Below are positions 24,979 to 33,503 of a stretch of DNA of 64,000 nt, piece by piece (positions within the stretch are counted from its first letter, which is position 1; each line of letters opens with the position of its first letter). The translations under genes were made by a program, and so were the position numbers. The notes under the pieces are model-generated. The model saw only the letters and a program-made list of their open reading frames with translations. It was not told the DNA's origin and did not search any database. Source of the stretch: Clostridiales bacterium (lineage in GTDB: Bacteria > Bacillota > Dethiobacteria > Dethiobacterales > Dethiobacteraceae); NCBI GenBank assembly GCA_018335855.1, contig JAGXRM010000019.1:1-64000 (forward strand), written 5' to 3'.

Positions 24979-26067
24979 TTATTTCAGCGCCTGGTGCAGT
25001 GCGCGTACCAGTCTTTCGTTTTCTTCCAACCCACGAACAGCAACCCGGAAATAGCTGTCATCTAACCCGTGATAGTTACTGCAGTTCCGAAGCAAAATAC
25101 CTTTCCCGATCATTTTCTGTTGTAAAGCTGATACCTTTATCGTTGTACACTTCAAAAATATATAATTTGCTGAAGGCGGATATACAGTCAGGCCGGGAAC
25201 GCTTCTTAACTTTTCAGCGAATGCTGCGGCAGTCGTTGCCATCAAAGCAGACGACCTTGCGGTGAAGCTGTCATCGGCCAGTACAAACTCCCCGGCTCTT
25301 TGCGCCAATGCATTGACACTCCACGGGTCACGGAGGCGATTAAGCCTTTTGAGCAAAGACGAATCCCCTGTAATAAAACCGAGCCGCAGACCGGGCAAGG
25401 CAAACATCTTTGTCATCGAGCGCAGAACAACAACTCCCTTTTTCTGCTCCTGTAGCATCGTTATTTCATCGTGACCGGGATAGAACTCCAGGAAAGCTTC
25501 ATCCACAGCAAGCAAGCTTCCCGCGTTATCACATGCGTCAGCCGCTGCCAGCACTTCCTTCCGTGAAAGTAAGGTGCCTGTTGGGTTGTTAGGATTACAG
25601 AGAATTACAAGCCCCGGCTTCGCACGGATTATTTCGCGGCAAAACCCATCCATGTCCAGGCTGAAGTCGTGATGGTGATCTGACATGTAGTAAGTAACCT
25701 CGCAGCCCGCAGCCCGCGCTGCTTTTTCATACAACGTGAACGTGGGTGCAGTGAGAAGAACGGGAGCAGGTGCTATAAGTCGGGGTAACAGATAGATCAG
25801 TTCTCCTGCCCCGTTTCCGGCTAAGATATCCCCGGCAGGATTGTACCGCTGGCAAATCGCTGCCTGCAAGCCGCGGCATTCTGGGTCCGGGTAGCGGACA
25901 ATTTCCGGCAGTTTTTCCGTAAGATAATCAAATAGCCCGGGTGGCGGGCCAAGCGGATTTATGTTGGCGCTGAAATCAAGAATCTCTTCCGGGTTGAGTC
26001 CCGCTGATACAGATGCGGTCCAGATGTCGCCCCCGTGCCCGTATGAAGAAAATGTTGCATCTGCCAC
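24979..26067 (-). CDS. cobD: L-threonine-O-3-phosphate decarboxylase
   Basis: PLP enzyme making (R)-1-amino-2-propanol O-2-phosphate, the linker of the nucleotide loop. The 362-residue class I/II aminotransferase-fold protein begins MADATFSSYGHGGDIWTA, typical for CobD. It carries DFSANINPLGPP, LAGNGAGELIYLLPR, LCNPNNPTGTLL and SMTKMFALPGLRLGF with the PLP Lys. The GTG start has GGAGGTG upstream. Its product is joined to cobyric acid by CbiB, encoded two genes upstream in the same operon. Confidence 0.92.
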   Translation of the reverse strand: MADATFSSYGHGGDIWTASVSAGLNPEEILDFSANINPLGPPPGLFDYLTEKLPEIVRYPDPECRGLQAAICQRYNPAGDILAGNGAGELIYLLPRLIAPAPVLLTAPTFTLYEKAARAAGCEVTYYMSDHHHDFSLDMDGFCREIIRAKPGLVILCNPNNPTGTLLSRKEVLAAADACDNAGSLLAVDEAFLEFYPGHDEITMLQEQKKGVVVLRSMTKMFALPGLRLGFITGDSSLLKRLNRLRDPWSVNALAQRAGEFVLADDSFTARSSALMATTAAAFAEKLRSVPGLTVYPPSANYIFLKCTTIKVSALQQKMIGKGILLRNCSNYHGLDDSYFRVAVRGLEENERLVRALHQALK

Positions 26068-26114
26068 ATTGTCACCTCCGCATTTTTCTTGCTACTTCTT
26101 GCAACTTGCTACAT

Positions 26115-26858
26115 TCATGCCACAGCAGCTATCACGATAAGCAGGGCTAATTCGTGAATCTCGCACGCCGCTCCAATCAGGTCTCCGGTGACACCACCGA
26201 AGTTCACCCGGAAAAAATGCCGAATGCCGAAAAACACAATAATTTGGGAAACAAGGGCTGCAAAGACAGTTGCCCAAAGATATGCGCCGGCTAACACAGT
26301 AAACAGGATTGCGGTGACAACTACGTGGGATATTCCTGCTCCTTCCACAAAAACCCTGCCCAGGCCGGATTCACTCCTTGCATAGCTACTTGTCCCCATC
26401 AGCGCCACCATGGCCGTCCTTCCTGCTACCGGAGCCAGAAAGAGTGCTCCGGGCATACTCAGTTCAGAGGAAAGGGCTGCAATAGCTGCAATCTTTAAGA
26501 AAATCAGCAAGGTGGCAGCCTGCGCGCCAAATGCACCTACACGGCTGTCCCGCATTACAGCTAACCGTCGCTCCTTGTCCCCCCTGACACCTAAACCATC
26601 AAAGGTATCCATTAACCCGTCGAGATGGAGTCCGGCCGTAAGTATCACCCAGAGAGTCACCGTCAATGCTGACGACAAAAATAACGGCCAGTTTCCCCGG
26701 GCCCAGTTAAAAAATAAAAATAATATCAGACCAACCAAAGCACCCACCAGCGGATAATAATACATGGAAGCAACCAAATCTTCTTCTTTGATTTCTCCCT
26801 GATCTCGGCCCAGGGGCAGAATGGTCAGGAAGCGCAACGCGAGAAAAAAATGCTTCAC
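26115..26858 (-). CDS. cobS: Adenosylcobinamide-GDP ribazoletransferase
   Basis: Membrane enzyme joining adenosylcobinamide-GDP with alpha-ribazole to form adenosylcobalamin. The 247-residue protein has five to six membrane segments. RFLTILPLGR, YYPLVGALVGLILFLF, ILTAGLHLDGLMDTFDGLG (Mg-binding Asp residues), VMRDSRVGAFGAQA and GVTGDLIGA are family hallmarks. The GTG at 26858 lies six bases behind AAGAAGGTG; a GTG three codons earlier is weaker. Confidence 0.94.
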   Translation of the reverse strand: MKHFFLALRFLTILPLGRDQGEIKEEDLVASMYYYPLVGALVGLILFLFFNWARGNWPLFLSSALTVTLWVILTAGLHLDGLMDTFDGLGVRGDKERRLAVMRDSRVGAFGAQAATLLIFLKIAAIAALSSELSMPGALFLAPVAGRTAMVALMGTSSYARSESGLGRVFVEGAGISHVVVTAILFTVLAGAYLWATVFAALVSQIIVFFGIRHFFRVNFGGVTGDLIGAACEIHELALLIVIAAVA

Positions 26859-26900
26859 TACGTGCACCTTCTTTCAGTTTAACAAGGGCATAGTAACCTG

Positions 26901-27842
26901 TTAAGTTAGTAAATACCGTATAGCCAAACCTGCAGCTAAAAATATCATGGACGTTATCCGCATCAATTGGGATGCCCCGGAAATATCCTCATGCCCGGGG
27001 AGGCGCCCGCCGCTATTGAGCCGGGGACGGTTCGATATGCGGCCTCCGTAACAACTATCGCCGCCCAGAGTCAGACCCAGTGCGCCTGCCGTCAGTGCTT
27101 CGGAGAGGCCGCTGTTAGGACTGGGGTGTTTTCTGCCGTCATTTCTGAGCGCACTCCACGCCGCTCTCGCATCAAAGCCCAGAATAAATGCTGCCAGCAA
27201 CATGGCCGGTACTGTAAGCCGTGCCGGCAACCAATTCGCAGCGTCATCCAGCTTGGCCGCCGCCCTGCCGAAATAAAGATAACGGTCATTTTTGTAGCCT
27301 ACCATGGAATCCAGTGTATTCACAGCTTTGTACGCCAGTGCCAGGGGCAGGCCGCCAATCAATGCGTAAAAAAGCGGTGCCGTAACGCCATCCACAGTGT
27401 TTTCCGCCACTGTTTCCACTGTAGCACGGGCAACTTCCGATGCAGACATACTGTCTGTGTCCCGGCCGACAATCATGGAAACGGCGCGGCGCGCCGCCGG
27501 CATATCACCGGCAGATAAAGGCCGGTAAACGGCTGCCGCCGACTGAGACAAGCTTTTTGCTGCCAATGTGGTGGCCAGCAAAACAACCGTCATTAGTCTG
27601 CCGACAGCAGGATGGAGCAGTTCGGCGGTGTATACAGCGAAAACGGCAACAGCCCAGGTGGCACCCACCACTGTGATCACCAGTAATGCACCGCGCCATA
27701 ATAGCTCGGCAGGTGGCTGGGAGATGTCACGGAGCCTTTTCTCGAAAGCAGAAATCATACGGCCAACCGCAATCACAGGGTGTGGCAGCCAATGTGGATC
27801 GCCGATAACGGCATCGAGCAGATATGCTAGCAAAAGTGTCAC
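26901..27842 (-). CDS. cbiB: Adenosylcobinamide-phosphate synthase
   Basis: Membrane enzyme that attaches aminopropanol phosphate to adenosylcobyric acid. A 313-residue protein with LLLAYLLDAVIGDPHWLPHP at the start, IVGRDTDSMSASEVARATVE, ENTVDGVTAPLFYALIGGLP, NTLDSMVGYKNDRY and HPSPNSGLSEALTAGALG. GTG 27842 overlaps the cobU stop (GTGA), which fixes the start over a longer frame. The region around 27016-27026 contains GGGGACGGTTC, the same string as the repeat at 30873-30883, but it encodes family-like residues here. Confidence 0.95.
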   Translation of the reverse strand: MTLLLAYLLDAVIGDPHWLPHPVIAVGRMISAFEKRLRDISQPPAELLWRGALLVITVVGATWAVAVFAVYTAELLHPAVGRLMTVVLLATTLAAKSLSQSAAAVYRPLSAGDMPAARRAVSMIVGRDTDSMSASEVARATVETVAENTVDGVTAPLFYALIGGLPLALAYKAVNTLDSMVGYKNDRYLYFGRAAAKLDDAANWLPARLTVPAMLLAAFILGFDARAAWSALRNDGRKHPSPNSGLSEALTAGALGLTLGGDSCYGGRISNRPRLNSGGRLPGHEDISGASQLMRITSMIFLAAGLAIRYLLT

Positions 27843-28414
27843 TCTGCCCCTCCCTTCACATAAAGGGGCAAGCCAGCCACAGCCAGACAAACAGAATCAG
27901 CCTGGGATGCCAGGTACTGGTTGGCACGACCCGCAATATCCCGGAAAATCCGCCCCAACTGCGATTCAGGCACAATGCCGCAGCCCACCTCATTGGCAAC
28001 TACAATGGTCTGAAACGGAGATTGCCTGGCCAGAAAGCATAATTCTTCCAGTTGCGTATGAATCTCGCCCTCCAGTAACGAGAGAGCGACCGGTGTCATC
28101 CCTTCCTCATAACGATCCAGCAGAAGATTGGTCAGCCAAAGGGTAAGGCAATCAACGATCACCGCTGCATAATGCCGGGGAACACGGCCCAGTGCCGCAG
28201 ACAGGTCAAGGCGCTCTTCTACTGTCAGCCATTCTCCCGGCCTGCGCTCCCTGTGCTTTTTTACCCTTTCAGCCATTTCATCGTCAAATACACCGGCCGT
28301 GGCAATATACGCGACCGGTCCTGCCGATTTCTCTGCCCTTTCCTCAGCGAGGCGGCTTTTCCCGCTGCGGGCGCCCCCGATCATTAAAACCAACCCTCCG
28401 TTTATGTTTTCCAC
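27839..28414 (-). CDS. cobU: Adenosylcobinamide kinase / GTP guanylyltransferase
   Basis: Bifunctional nucleotide-loop enzyme that phosphorylates and then GMP-transfers adenosylcobinamide. Walker A GGARSGKSRLAEERA, RVKKHRERRPGEW with the GMP-accepting His region, AVIVDCLTLWLTNLL, and VANEVGCGIVPESQLGRIFR followed by DIAGRANQ. The start is uncertain: GTG 28414 lies just past the cbiA stop and gives 191 residues; ATG 28384 behind CGGAGGG gives 181 residues, the E. coli length. Stop overlaps the cbiB start. Confidence 0.94.
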   Translation of the reverse strand: MENINGGLVLMIGGARSGKSRLAEERAEKSAGPVAYIATAGVFDDEMAERVKKHRERRPGEWLTVEERLDLSAALGRVPRHYAAVIVDCLTLWLTNLLLDRYEEGMTPVALSLLEGEIHTQLEELCFLARQSPFQTIVVANEVGCGIVPESQLGRIFRDIAGRANQYLASQADSVCLAVAGLPLYVKGGAE

Positions 28415-28415
28415 A

Positions 28416-29780
28416 TTATTTTCCCCCACAGCTGAATTCACGGCAGGCGTCCACAAAACGGCACGCCACCGCCGGGTTGCTGAGAAAATGAAGATGAATA
28501 TATGAGCCCGCGGCGTTGCCAACCCTTTCCCCTACCGGGTCCCCTTCGGGAACCCTGGCATACAGCGGCGCGGCAGTACCGTCTTCCATGTCGGACCAAT
28601 GAAACTCATGACCGCGGCAGGTTTCCCCGGCCGGAAGAAGATTGTTACCCTCCGTACCAGATACTTCCACATACCCCAACGCGCGGCGTTTGTGCCTCAT
28701 GGAAGTCCGTCCGGGAAAAACACCGGCCATGGGAAAATGACGACCTTCAAAATCCACCAGTTCCTGAGACAGGTACATATAGCCACCGCACTCTGCATAA
28801 ACAGGCATTCCCGTCGCGGCCGCACTGGCAATCTCATTACGCATCGGTTCGTTCTCTGCCAGTGTTTCGGCAAACATCTCAGGAAAGCCGCCACCCAGAA
28901 ATATCCCGGCGCAGTTTTCCGGCAGTCGTTGATCATGTAACGGGGAGAAATCAATCAGTTGGGCGCCGTATGCTTCCAGTAACGCCAGGTTCTCCGGATA
29001 ATAGAAATGAAAGGCTTCATCCCTGGCCACAGCAATGATACAGTCTTTCTTCCGGGGCGGCGGGAACGCCGTTTTCCCCGGTTCAGACAAAGCCGGAGCC
29101 GCTGTGGCAACCTGCAGTATCCCATCCAGATCTATATACTCCTCTACCAATATGGCCAATCTTGCCAACAGCATATTAATGCCATCCATCTCTTCGGCCG
29201 GCAACAGCCCCAGGTGCCTCTCGGGAATGGTTATATCAGCGCTTTTGGACAGATAGCCAAACACAGGCAGTCCCAGATATTCCTGCACTGCATCCCGTAA
29301 AAGCCGGTAGTGGCTTTCCCCGGACACATGATTGAAGATAACACCGGCGAAAGGGACATCCTTATCAAAATGGACGTATCCGCCAACTAAGGCAGCGGCG
29401 CTGCGGGCCATCTTTGCTCCGCTGGCAACCAGAATAACAGGCGAGCCGGTTATCTTGGCCACATGGGCCGTACTCCCTGTCTCCCCCATGTTCTTCCGAC
29501 CGTCATAAAGCCCCATCACCCCTTCAATCACGGCCAGTGAACCGGCGGGTGCACGGCGGGCCAGAACTTCAAGCACCTGATCCGGCGGCAGCATCCAACT
29601 GTCCAGATTACCAGCTGGTGTGCCGGCAGCCAGGGTATGAAAGCCAGGGTCGATATAATCCGGCCCAACCTTAAAAGGCACAATCAGCCGCCCTCTGCGG
29701 CGCAGCGCCGCTAAAATCCCGGCCACCACCGTCGTCTTCCCCACACCGCTATGCGTCCCGCCAATTAAAATCCTATCCAT
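28416..29780 (-). CDS. cbiA: Cobyrinate a,c-diamide synthase
   Basis: ATP- and glutamine-dependent amidation of cobyrinate at positions a and c. A 454-residue two-domain protein: N-terminal P-loop IGGTHSGVGKTTVVAGILA, then FKVGPDYIDPGFH and EGVMGLYDG; C-terminal class I glutaminase with YAECGGYMYLSQ (nucleophile Cys) and HEFHWS. The ATG at 29780 is preceded by AAGGCGGGA; the TTG nine codons upstream overlaps cbiC. Operon gene. Confidence 0.95.
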   Translation of the reverse strand: MDRILIGGTHSGVGKTTVVAGILAALRRRGRLIVPFKVGPDYIDPGFHTLAAGTPAGNLDSWMLPPDQVLEVLARRAPAGSLAVIEGVMGLYDGRKNMGETGSTAHVAKITGSPVILVASGAKMARSAAALVGGYVHFDKDVPFAGVIFNHVSGESHYRLLRDAVQEYLGLPVFGYLSKSADITIPERHLGLLPAEEMDGINMLLARLAILVEEYIDLDGILQVATAAPALSEPGKTAFPPPRKKDCIIAVARDEAFHFYYPENLALLEAYGAQLIDFSPLHDQRLPENCAGIFLGGGFPEMFAETLAENEPMRNEIASAAATGMPVYAECGGYMYLSQELVDFEGRHFPMAGVFPGRTSMRHKRRALGYVEVSGTEGNNLLPAGETCRGHEFHWSDMEDGTAAPLYARVPEGDPVGERVGNAAGSYIHLHFLSNPAVACRFVDACREFSCGGK

Positions 29781-29803
29781 AAACTTCCCGCCTTCAACTT
29801 TTT

Positions 29804-30433
29804 TCAACAGTCTGGAGTTAATGTTAAAAGGGCGTTGACTATCGCGGCTGCAATGGTGCTGCCGCCTTTTTGTCCCAGGACGGTAATCCAGGGGAAGTCA
29901 AAAGATGTGAGCCATTCTTTGGATTCGGCGGCCCCGACAAAACCGACCGGGGTGCCGACAACCAGGGCTGGGCGTGCCCGGCCGGCTGTTACTGCTTCAA
30001 GTAGCACAAATAAAGCGGTTGGCGCATTACCAATTACAAAAATCCCATTCATGGGTTGTTGTGCCAGTGCCGCTTCCATGGCGGCTGCAGCCCGGGTTAT
30101 GCCGCCCATTTTCGCTGCGTTTGCTATTTCCGGCTCATGAATGGTGCAATACAAATCCAACCCTAGCTCTGCAGTTGTCTTGCGGTTAATCCCGGAGCGT
30201 ACCATTTCCACATCGCAATAAACACGCCCCCCGGCAGCCAGCCGTCTGGCCCCCGCCTGCGCAGCGTCTTTTCCGATGACAGTTATCTCTGCAAATGACG
30301 GATCTCCCGTCGTATGTACAATCCGCTTTACCACAGGCTTTTGCCAACGGTCCAGATTGTATCCGCCTAAAAGCTCTTCAATCATTTCCATGCTTTTCTC
30401 TTCAATCCTTCGCGGATCTTTAATATATTCCAT
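29804..30433 (-). CDS. cbiC: Cobalt-precorrin-8 methylmutase
   Basis: Moves the methyl group from C-11 to C-12 to give cobyrinate. A 209-residue protein of usual length. KRIVHTTGDPSFAE contains the catalytic His; VYCDVEMVRSGINR, IGNAPTALFVLLEA and VGTPVGFVGAAESKE are family signatures. AGGAGG precedes the ATG. Between cbiX and cbiA. Confidence 0.96.
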   Translation of the reverse strand: MEYIKDPRRIEEKSMEMIEELLGGYNLDRWQKPVVKRIVHTTGDPSFAEITVIGKDAAQAGARRLAAGGRVYCDVEMVRSGINRKTTAELGLDLYCTIHEPEIANAAKMGGITRAAAAMEAALAQQPMNGIFVIGNAPTALFVLLEAVTAGRARPALVVGTPVGFVGAAESKEWLTSFDFPWITVLGQKGGSTIAAAIVNALLTLTPDC

Positions 30434-30442
30434 AACAGCCTC

Positions 30443-30814
30443 CTACTGATGCGGGGCAGCGTCCACCCGGTCCCAGACAATGTCCGCCATCCGCTCGTCA
30501 ATCCCCAACACCGGCGCCAGAATCAACCGCATATCAGGGTATTTCTCTGCCACTTCTGTAAGGACTTCAGGAATATCCTCCTGGATGTGCACACCTTCAT
30601 ACAGAAAAACCGGCACAATTGTTACTTCTTCCACACCGTCCGCCGCCAGTTGGGCCAACGCACCGGGCAAGTCCGGCTTAGCAAACTGCAAAAAACCGTG
30701 TGTAATAGTAGCACCCGGACGCTTACTTTTCACTAAACCGCACAACCTGACCAACGCATCATTCGCTTCCTGTTTCCTGCTACCGTGTCCAACAAGCAAT
30801 ACCGCCTGTTTCAT
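30443..30814 (-). CDS. cbiX: Sirohydrochlorin cobaltochelatase, small CbiX type
   Basis: Inserts cobalt into sirohydrochlorin, the entry step of the anaerobic route. At 123 residues it is the short, single-domain CbiX form thought to work as a dimer. The metal-binding His residues are in LLVGHGSRKQEAN and FLYEGVHIQEDIPE. No C-terminal His-rich extension or Fe-S motif. AAAGGAGG upstream of the ATG. A 180-base gap carrying repeats separates it from cbiJ, the largest break inside the biosynthetic run. Confidence 0.93.
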   Translation of the reverse strand: MKQAVLLVGHGSRKQEANDALVRLCGLVKSKRPGATITHGFLQFAKPDLPGALAQLAADGVEEVTIVPVFLYEGVHIQEDIPEVLTEVAEKYPDMRLILAPVLGIDERMADIVWDRVDAAPHQ

Positions 30815-30866
30815 ATCAAAAACCTCCTTTAAAATTCAACCCATTTTCCAACCGGGGGGATCCTCT

Positions 30867-30953
30867 GCAAATCGGGGACGGTTCTCTGTCGCAAAAGTAT
30901 TACGTTACGATTAAGTTCACCTTTTCTGCGACAGAGAACCGTCCCCGATTTGC
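30867..30953. repeat. Long inverted repeat of the GGGGACGGTTCTCTGTCGC type
   Basis: Perfect 27-base arms (30867-30893 and 30927-30953) enclose 33 bases. Next to it, 30959-30988 is a second small palindrome, TTGCAAC ... GTTGCAA, with AACCGTCCCCG inside, resembling a half copy. GGGGACGGTTCTCTGTCGC repeats are scattered in many Firmicute genomes and are thought to be REP/MITE elements moved by Y1 (RAYT) transposases. It sits between cbiJ and cbiX; the transcript would form a very stable hairpin there. Confidence 0.8.
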
Positions 30954-30994
30954 ATGTTTGCAACTTAGGAACCGTCCCCGGGTTGCAAAACTTG

Positions 30995-31759
30995 TTATTG
31001 GGGGATTTTTTTTAGGGCGTTAATAATTTCTGTGGGGAAGTTTATGCCGGCGGGGGAGGGGGGGCGTCTAATGAGGACGATGGGGATTTTTAGTTCTCTG
31101 GCGGCGGCTACTTTTTCTGGAGTGCCCCCGGTTTCGCCGCTGTCTTTGGTGATGATTACATTGGCACTGTATTCCTTGAACAATGCAATGTTCAGCGCTT
31201 TTGATACCGGACCCTGGATTGCGACAATTTCGGCGGGGGAGAGCCCCAGGCTGGTGCACTGACGGATACTGTCCGCATCGGGGAGTACCCTCGCCACCAC
31301 TTTTTTACCTTCGGGCAGATGATTCAATATCTCCCTGAGATGCCTGCTGCCGATGGTCAGGAAAATGACTTTTCCTAATCGTGCAGCAATTTTCGCTGCC
31401 GCTGCAAAATCTGCGGCATAATACACGCCGTCGCCTGCCTCGATTTGCCCTGGCGGCCGCTCAAAGCGGAGATAGGGAACACCGGTTTTTTGGGCAGCCT
31501 GCCGTGCTTCTGCCGTCGCCTGCTCGGCAAAGGGATGGGTGGCATCTATCAGTGCCCGGACGCCTTTCTCCCGGATAAAACGGGTCAGTGCGGCGGTATC
31601 CATAGCACCCTGAAGGACGGTGCAGCCACCCTGCTTGCGCAAAAGGTCGGCGCCGTAGTCACTGATGGCGGTGGCCACAATCATTTCAGCAGGAAAGGCG
31701 GCACGCAGGGATGTCAGCAAAAGACGGGCGTCTTTTGTCCCCCCCATTACCAAAATCAT
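30995..31759 (-). CDS. cbiJ: Cobalt-precorrin-6A reductase
   Basis: NADH-dependent reduction of cobalt-precorrin-6A. A 254-residue protein starting MILVMGGTKDARLLL, with DATHPFAEQATAEARQAAQK, LRFERPP, IFLTIGSRHL, VIITKDSGETGGTPEKVAAA and VLIRRPP, all typical. The ATG at 31759 overlaps the cbiH stop (ATGA), which decides the start. Ends in front of the repeat at 30867-30988. Confidence 0.95.
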   Translation of the reverse strand: MILVMGGTKDARLLLTSLRAAFPAEMIVATAISDYGADLLRKQGGCTVLQGAMDTAALTRFIREKGVRALIDATHPFAEQATAEARQAAQKTGVPYLRFERPPGQIEAGDGVYYAADFAAAAKIAARLGKVIFLTIGSRHLREILNHLPEGKKVVARVLPDADSIRQCTSLGLSPAEIVAIQGPVSKALNIALFKEYSANVIITKDSGETGGTPEKVAAARELKIPIVLIRRPPSPAGINFPTEIINALKKIPQ

Positions 31760-32463
31760 AGCGCGTACCCCCGTGGCGTGACCATGCGGCCGTTCACGAC
31801 TTTCGTACAACTGTTGCCAATAATCACAGTGGTAAACATATCTACTTCTTCTACATTCAGCTGGGCCAGCGTAGTAATTTTGCTTCCTTCTTCAGCACGG
31901 CCGCAGTTTCTTACTAAGCCAACCACCGTGCTACCGTCTCTCTTCTCTAATATAATGCTGCGGGCCGTGGCCAAATGATCTTTCCGGCCCCGGCTGCGCG
32001 GGTTATACAGTACAATGATAAAATCCGCATAGGCGGCAGCCTCCAGCCGCCGGACGATGGTTTCCCATGGCGTAAGCAGGTCGGACAGGCTGATGACAGC
32101 AAAATCATGCATTAATGGAGCACCAAGCAATGCAGCAGCCGCATTGGCCGCCGTTACGCCGGGAACGATATCTACTTCCATACCGGCGGGTGCTGCTTCC
32201 AGCACCGGGCCGGCCATGCCGTACACCCCGGGGTCTCCGCTGGAAACAACAGCCACATGTTTTCCCTTGGCGGCAATTTCCAAAGCGAGCATAGCCCGGT
32301 CAACTTCCTTTTTCATGCCGGAAGAAATCACTTCTTTTCCGGCTAAATGATGCTCTATCAGCTTAATATAGGTTGTGTAGCCGACGACCACATCTGCCCG
32401 TGCCAGTGTTTCCAGAGCTTCCGCTGTCAGTGTCCGTTCCGCTCCCGGCCCCAGGCCGACCAC
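31756..32463 (-). CDS. cbiH: Cobalt-precorrin-3B C17-methyltransferase
   Basis: SAM-dependent methylation at C-17 and ring contraction. The family core is complete: VVGLGPGAERTLTAEA, VGYTTYIKLI, VVSSGDPGVYGMAGPV, VPGVTAANAAAALLGAPL, HDFAVISLSDLLTPW and VLYNPRS. The start is uncertain. GTG 32463 behind AAGGGA gives 235 residues but trims the first strand (KISV). The ATG at 32565 would overlap cbiG by 139 bases with a non-conserved, charged leader. Stop overlaps cbiJ. Confidence 0.9.
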   Translation of the reverse strand: MVGLGPGAERTLTAEALETLARADVVVGYTTYIKLIEHHLAGKEVISSGMKKEVDRAMLALEIAAKGKHVAVVSSGDPGVYGMAGPVLEAAPAGMEVDIVPGVTAANAAAALLGAPLMHDFAVISLSDLLTPWETIVRRLEAAAYADFIIVLYNPRSRGRKDHLATARSIILEKRDGSTVVGLVRNCGRAEEGSKITTLAQLNVEEVDMFTTVIIGNSCTKVVNGRMVTPRGYAL

Positions 32464-33503
32464 GGAAATCTTCCCTTGGCCACTGCCACTGTTATCCCGT
32501 TCAGATTTTGTTTCGGCACCAGCAACTGGTCGCTGCTTGCTGCCAGCATCGCTACCGGTTCGCATACCGCACCCACCCCCATGTTTTTTTGTACAAAGTT
32601 TGACGTTTGATAAGGCACAGTCAGCGAATTAATCTCATCCGCACTGTAAAAGAACAGCGGCACCCTTAGCGTTTCAGCTGCTTTAAGAAGCCCGGGCTCA
32701 TCGCTTTTTTTGTCAATGCTGGCCAGACCGGCCACACTGGACGGGGCCAGGTTGTAACCGCTCAGCACACCGGTTACAGCTTCCAGGATGCGCTCTGCCG
32801 AAATACCGCGCCTGCATCCCACCCCGACATATAGGACAGGCGGACGTAAGTATACGTCGTTCTCTCCGGCATCGGTGAAGATAGTCTGATGCGTAATGAT
32901 TGCCCGGTAGAAATATATCCTGCTCAATTTAGAAAAATCCGCAAGCGGTTGAAACAATAAATTGCCCTTCGGCGATTGCTCAACATCTTCTTCTGTAAAG
33001 ACGACCACCGTCTCCCCGCGGAGCATGGCAGCGTTTAACTGTTTTATGCCGGAAAAGGGCTCAGGCATCAGGCCGTATTCCCTGGCAAACACATCAACGG
33101 CCTGAAGTTCATTGACGTCAGTAGCCGTGGTAATGACCGGGATTGCACCGATTGCTTCACCAAGTTGCCACGCCAAATCATTGGCCCCGCCCCAGTGTCC
33201 GGAAAGAAGGGAGACAGCATACTGTCCCCGCTCATCCATGACGACGACAGCCGGATCCGATAGCTTGCTACGAATCAGCGGCGCCAGTAGCCGGACGGCA
33301 ATTCCCGTTGCCATAACCAACACCAGGGCACGCTTTGTGGTAAAACACTCCATAAATGTTTCCCTTAATGAACGATAACATAAAGCCGGGCACTCCGGAG
33401 GACAATGTCCCTCAGGAAGATAAACGGTAAAGCCTGTTTTCGCGCCAATCTCCAGCGCAAGTGTTCCTCCCTGCGCCGTCAGCGCGATAACGGCGCCGTT
33501 CAT
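32427..33503 (-). CDS. cbiG: Cobalt-precorrin 5A hydrolase
   Basis: Opens the lactone of cobalt-precorrin-5A with loss of acetaldehyde. A 358-residue protein: LLAPLIRSKLSDPAVVVMDE, SLLSGHWGGANDLA, VITTATDVN, VGVGCRRGISAERI and VGAVCEPVAMLAA. The last 17 residues (after VTVAVA) run past the usual end and into the start of cbiH. The ATG overlaps the cbiF stop. Confidence 0.95.
   Translation of the reverse strand: MNGAVIALTAQGGTLALEIGAKTGFTVYLPEGHCPPECPALCYRSLRETFMECFTTKRALVLVMATGIAVRLLAPLIRSKLSDPAVVVMDERGQYAVSLLSGHWGGANDLAWQLGEAIGAIPVITTATDVNELQAVDVFAREYGLMPEPFSGIKQLNAAMLRGETVVVFTEEDVEQSPKGNLLFQPLADFSKLSRIYFYRAIITHQTIFTDAGENDVYLRPPVLYVGVGCRRGISAERILEAVTGVLSGYNLAPSSVAGLASIDKKSDEPGLLKAAETLRVPLFFYSADEINSLTVPYQTSNFVQKNMGVGAVCEPVAMLAASSDQLLVPKQNLNGITVAVAKGRFPWSAWGRERNGH

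Noticed and set aside
27016-27026. Third copy of the GGGGACGGTTC repeat inside cbiB
   Set aside because: It matches only 11 bases, has no inverted partner, and encodes residues that fit the CbiB family at that position.
30867-30953. CRISPR or terminator at the cbiJ-cbiX gap
   Set aside because: One pair of inverted arms, no regular repeats with spacers, and no T run after the stem. A mobile repeat explains it better.
32464-32565. CbiH starting at the ATG at 32565
   Set aside because: The additional 34 residues are charged, not conserved, and overlap cbiG deeply; no good ribosome site precedes the ATG.
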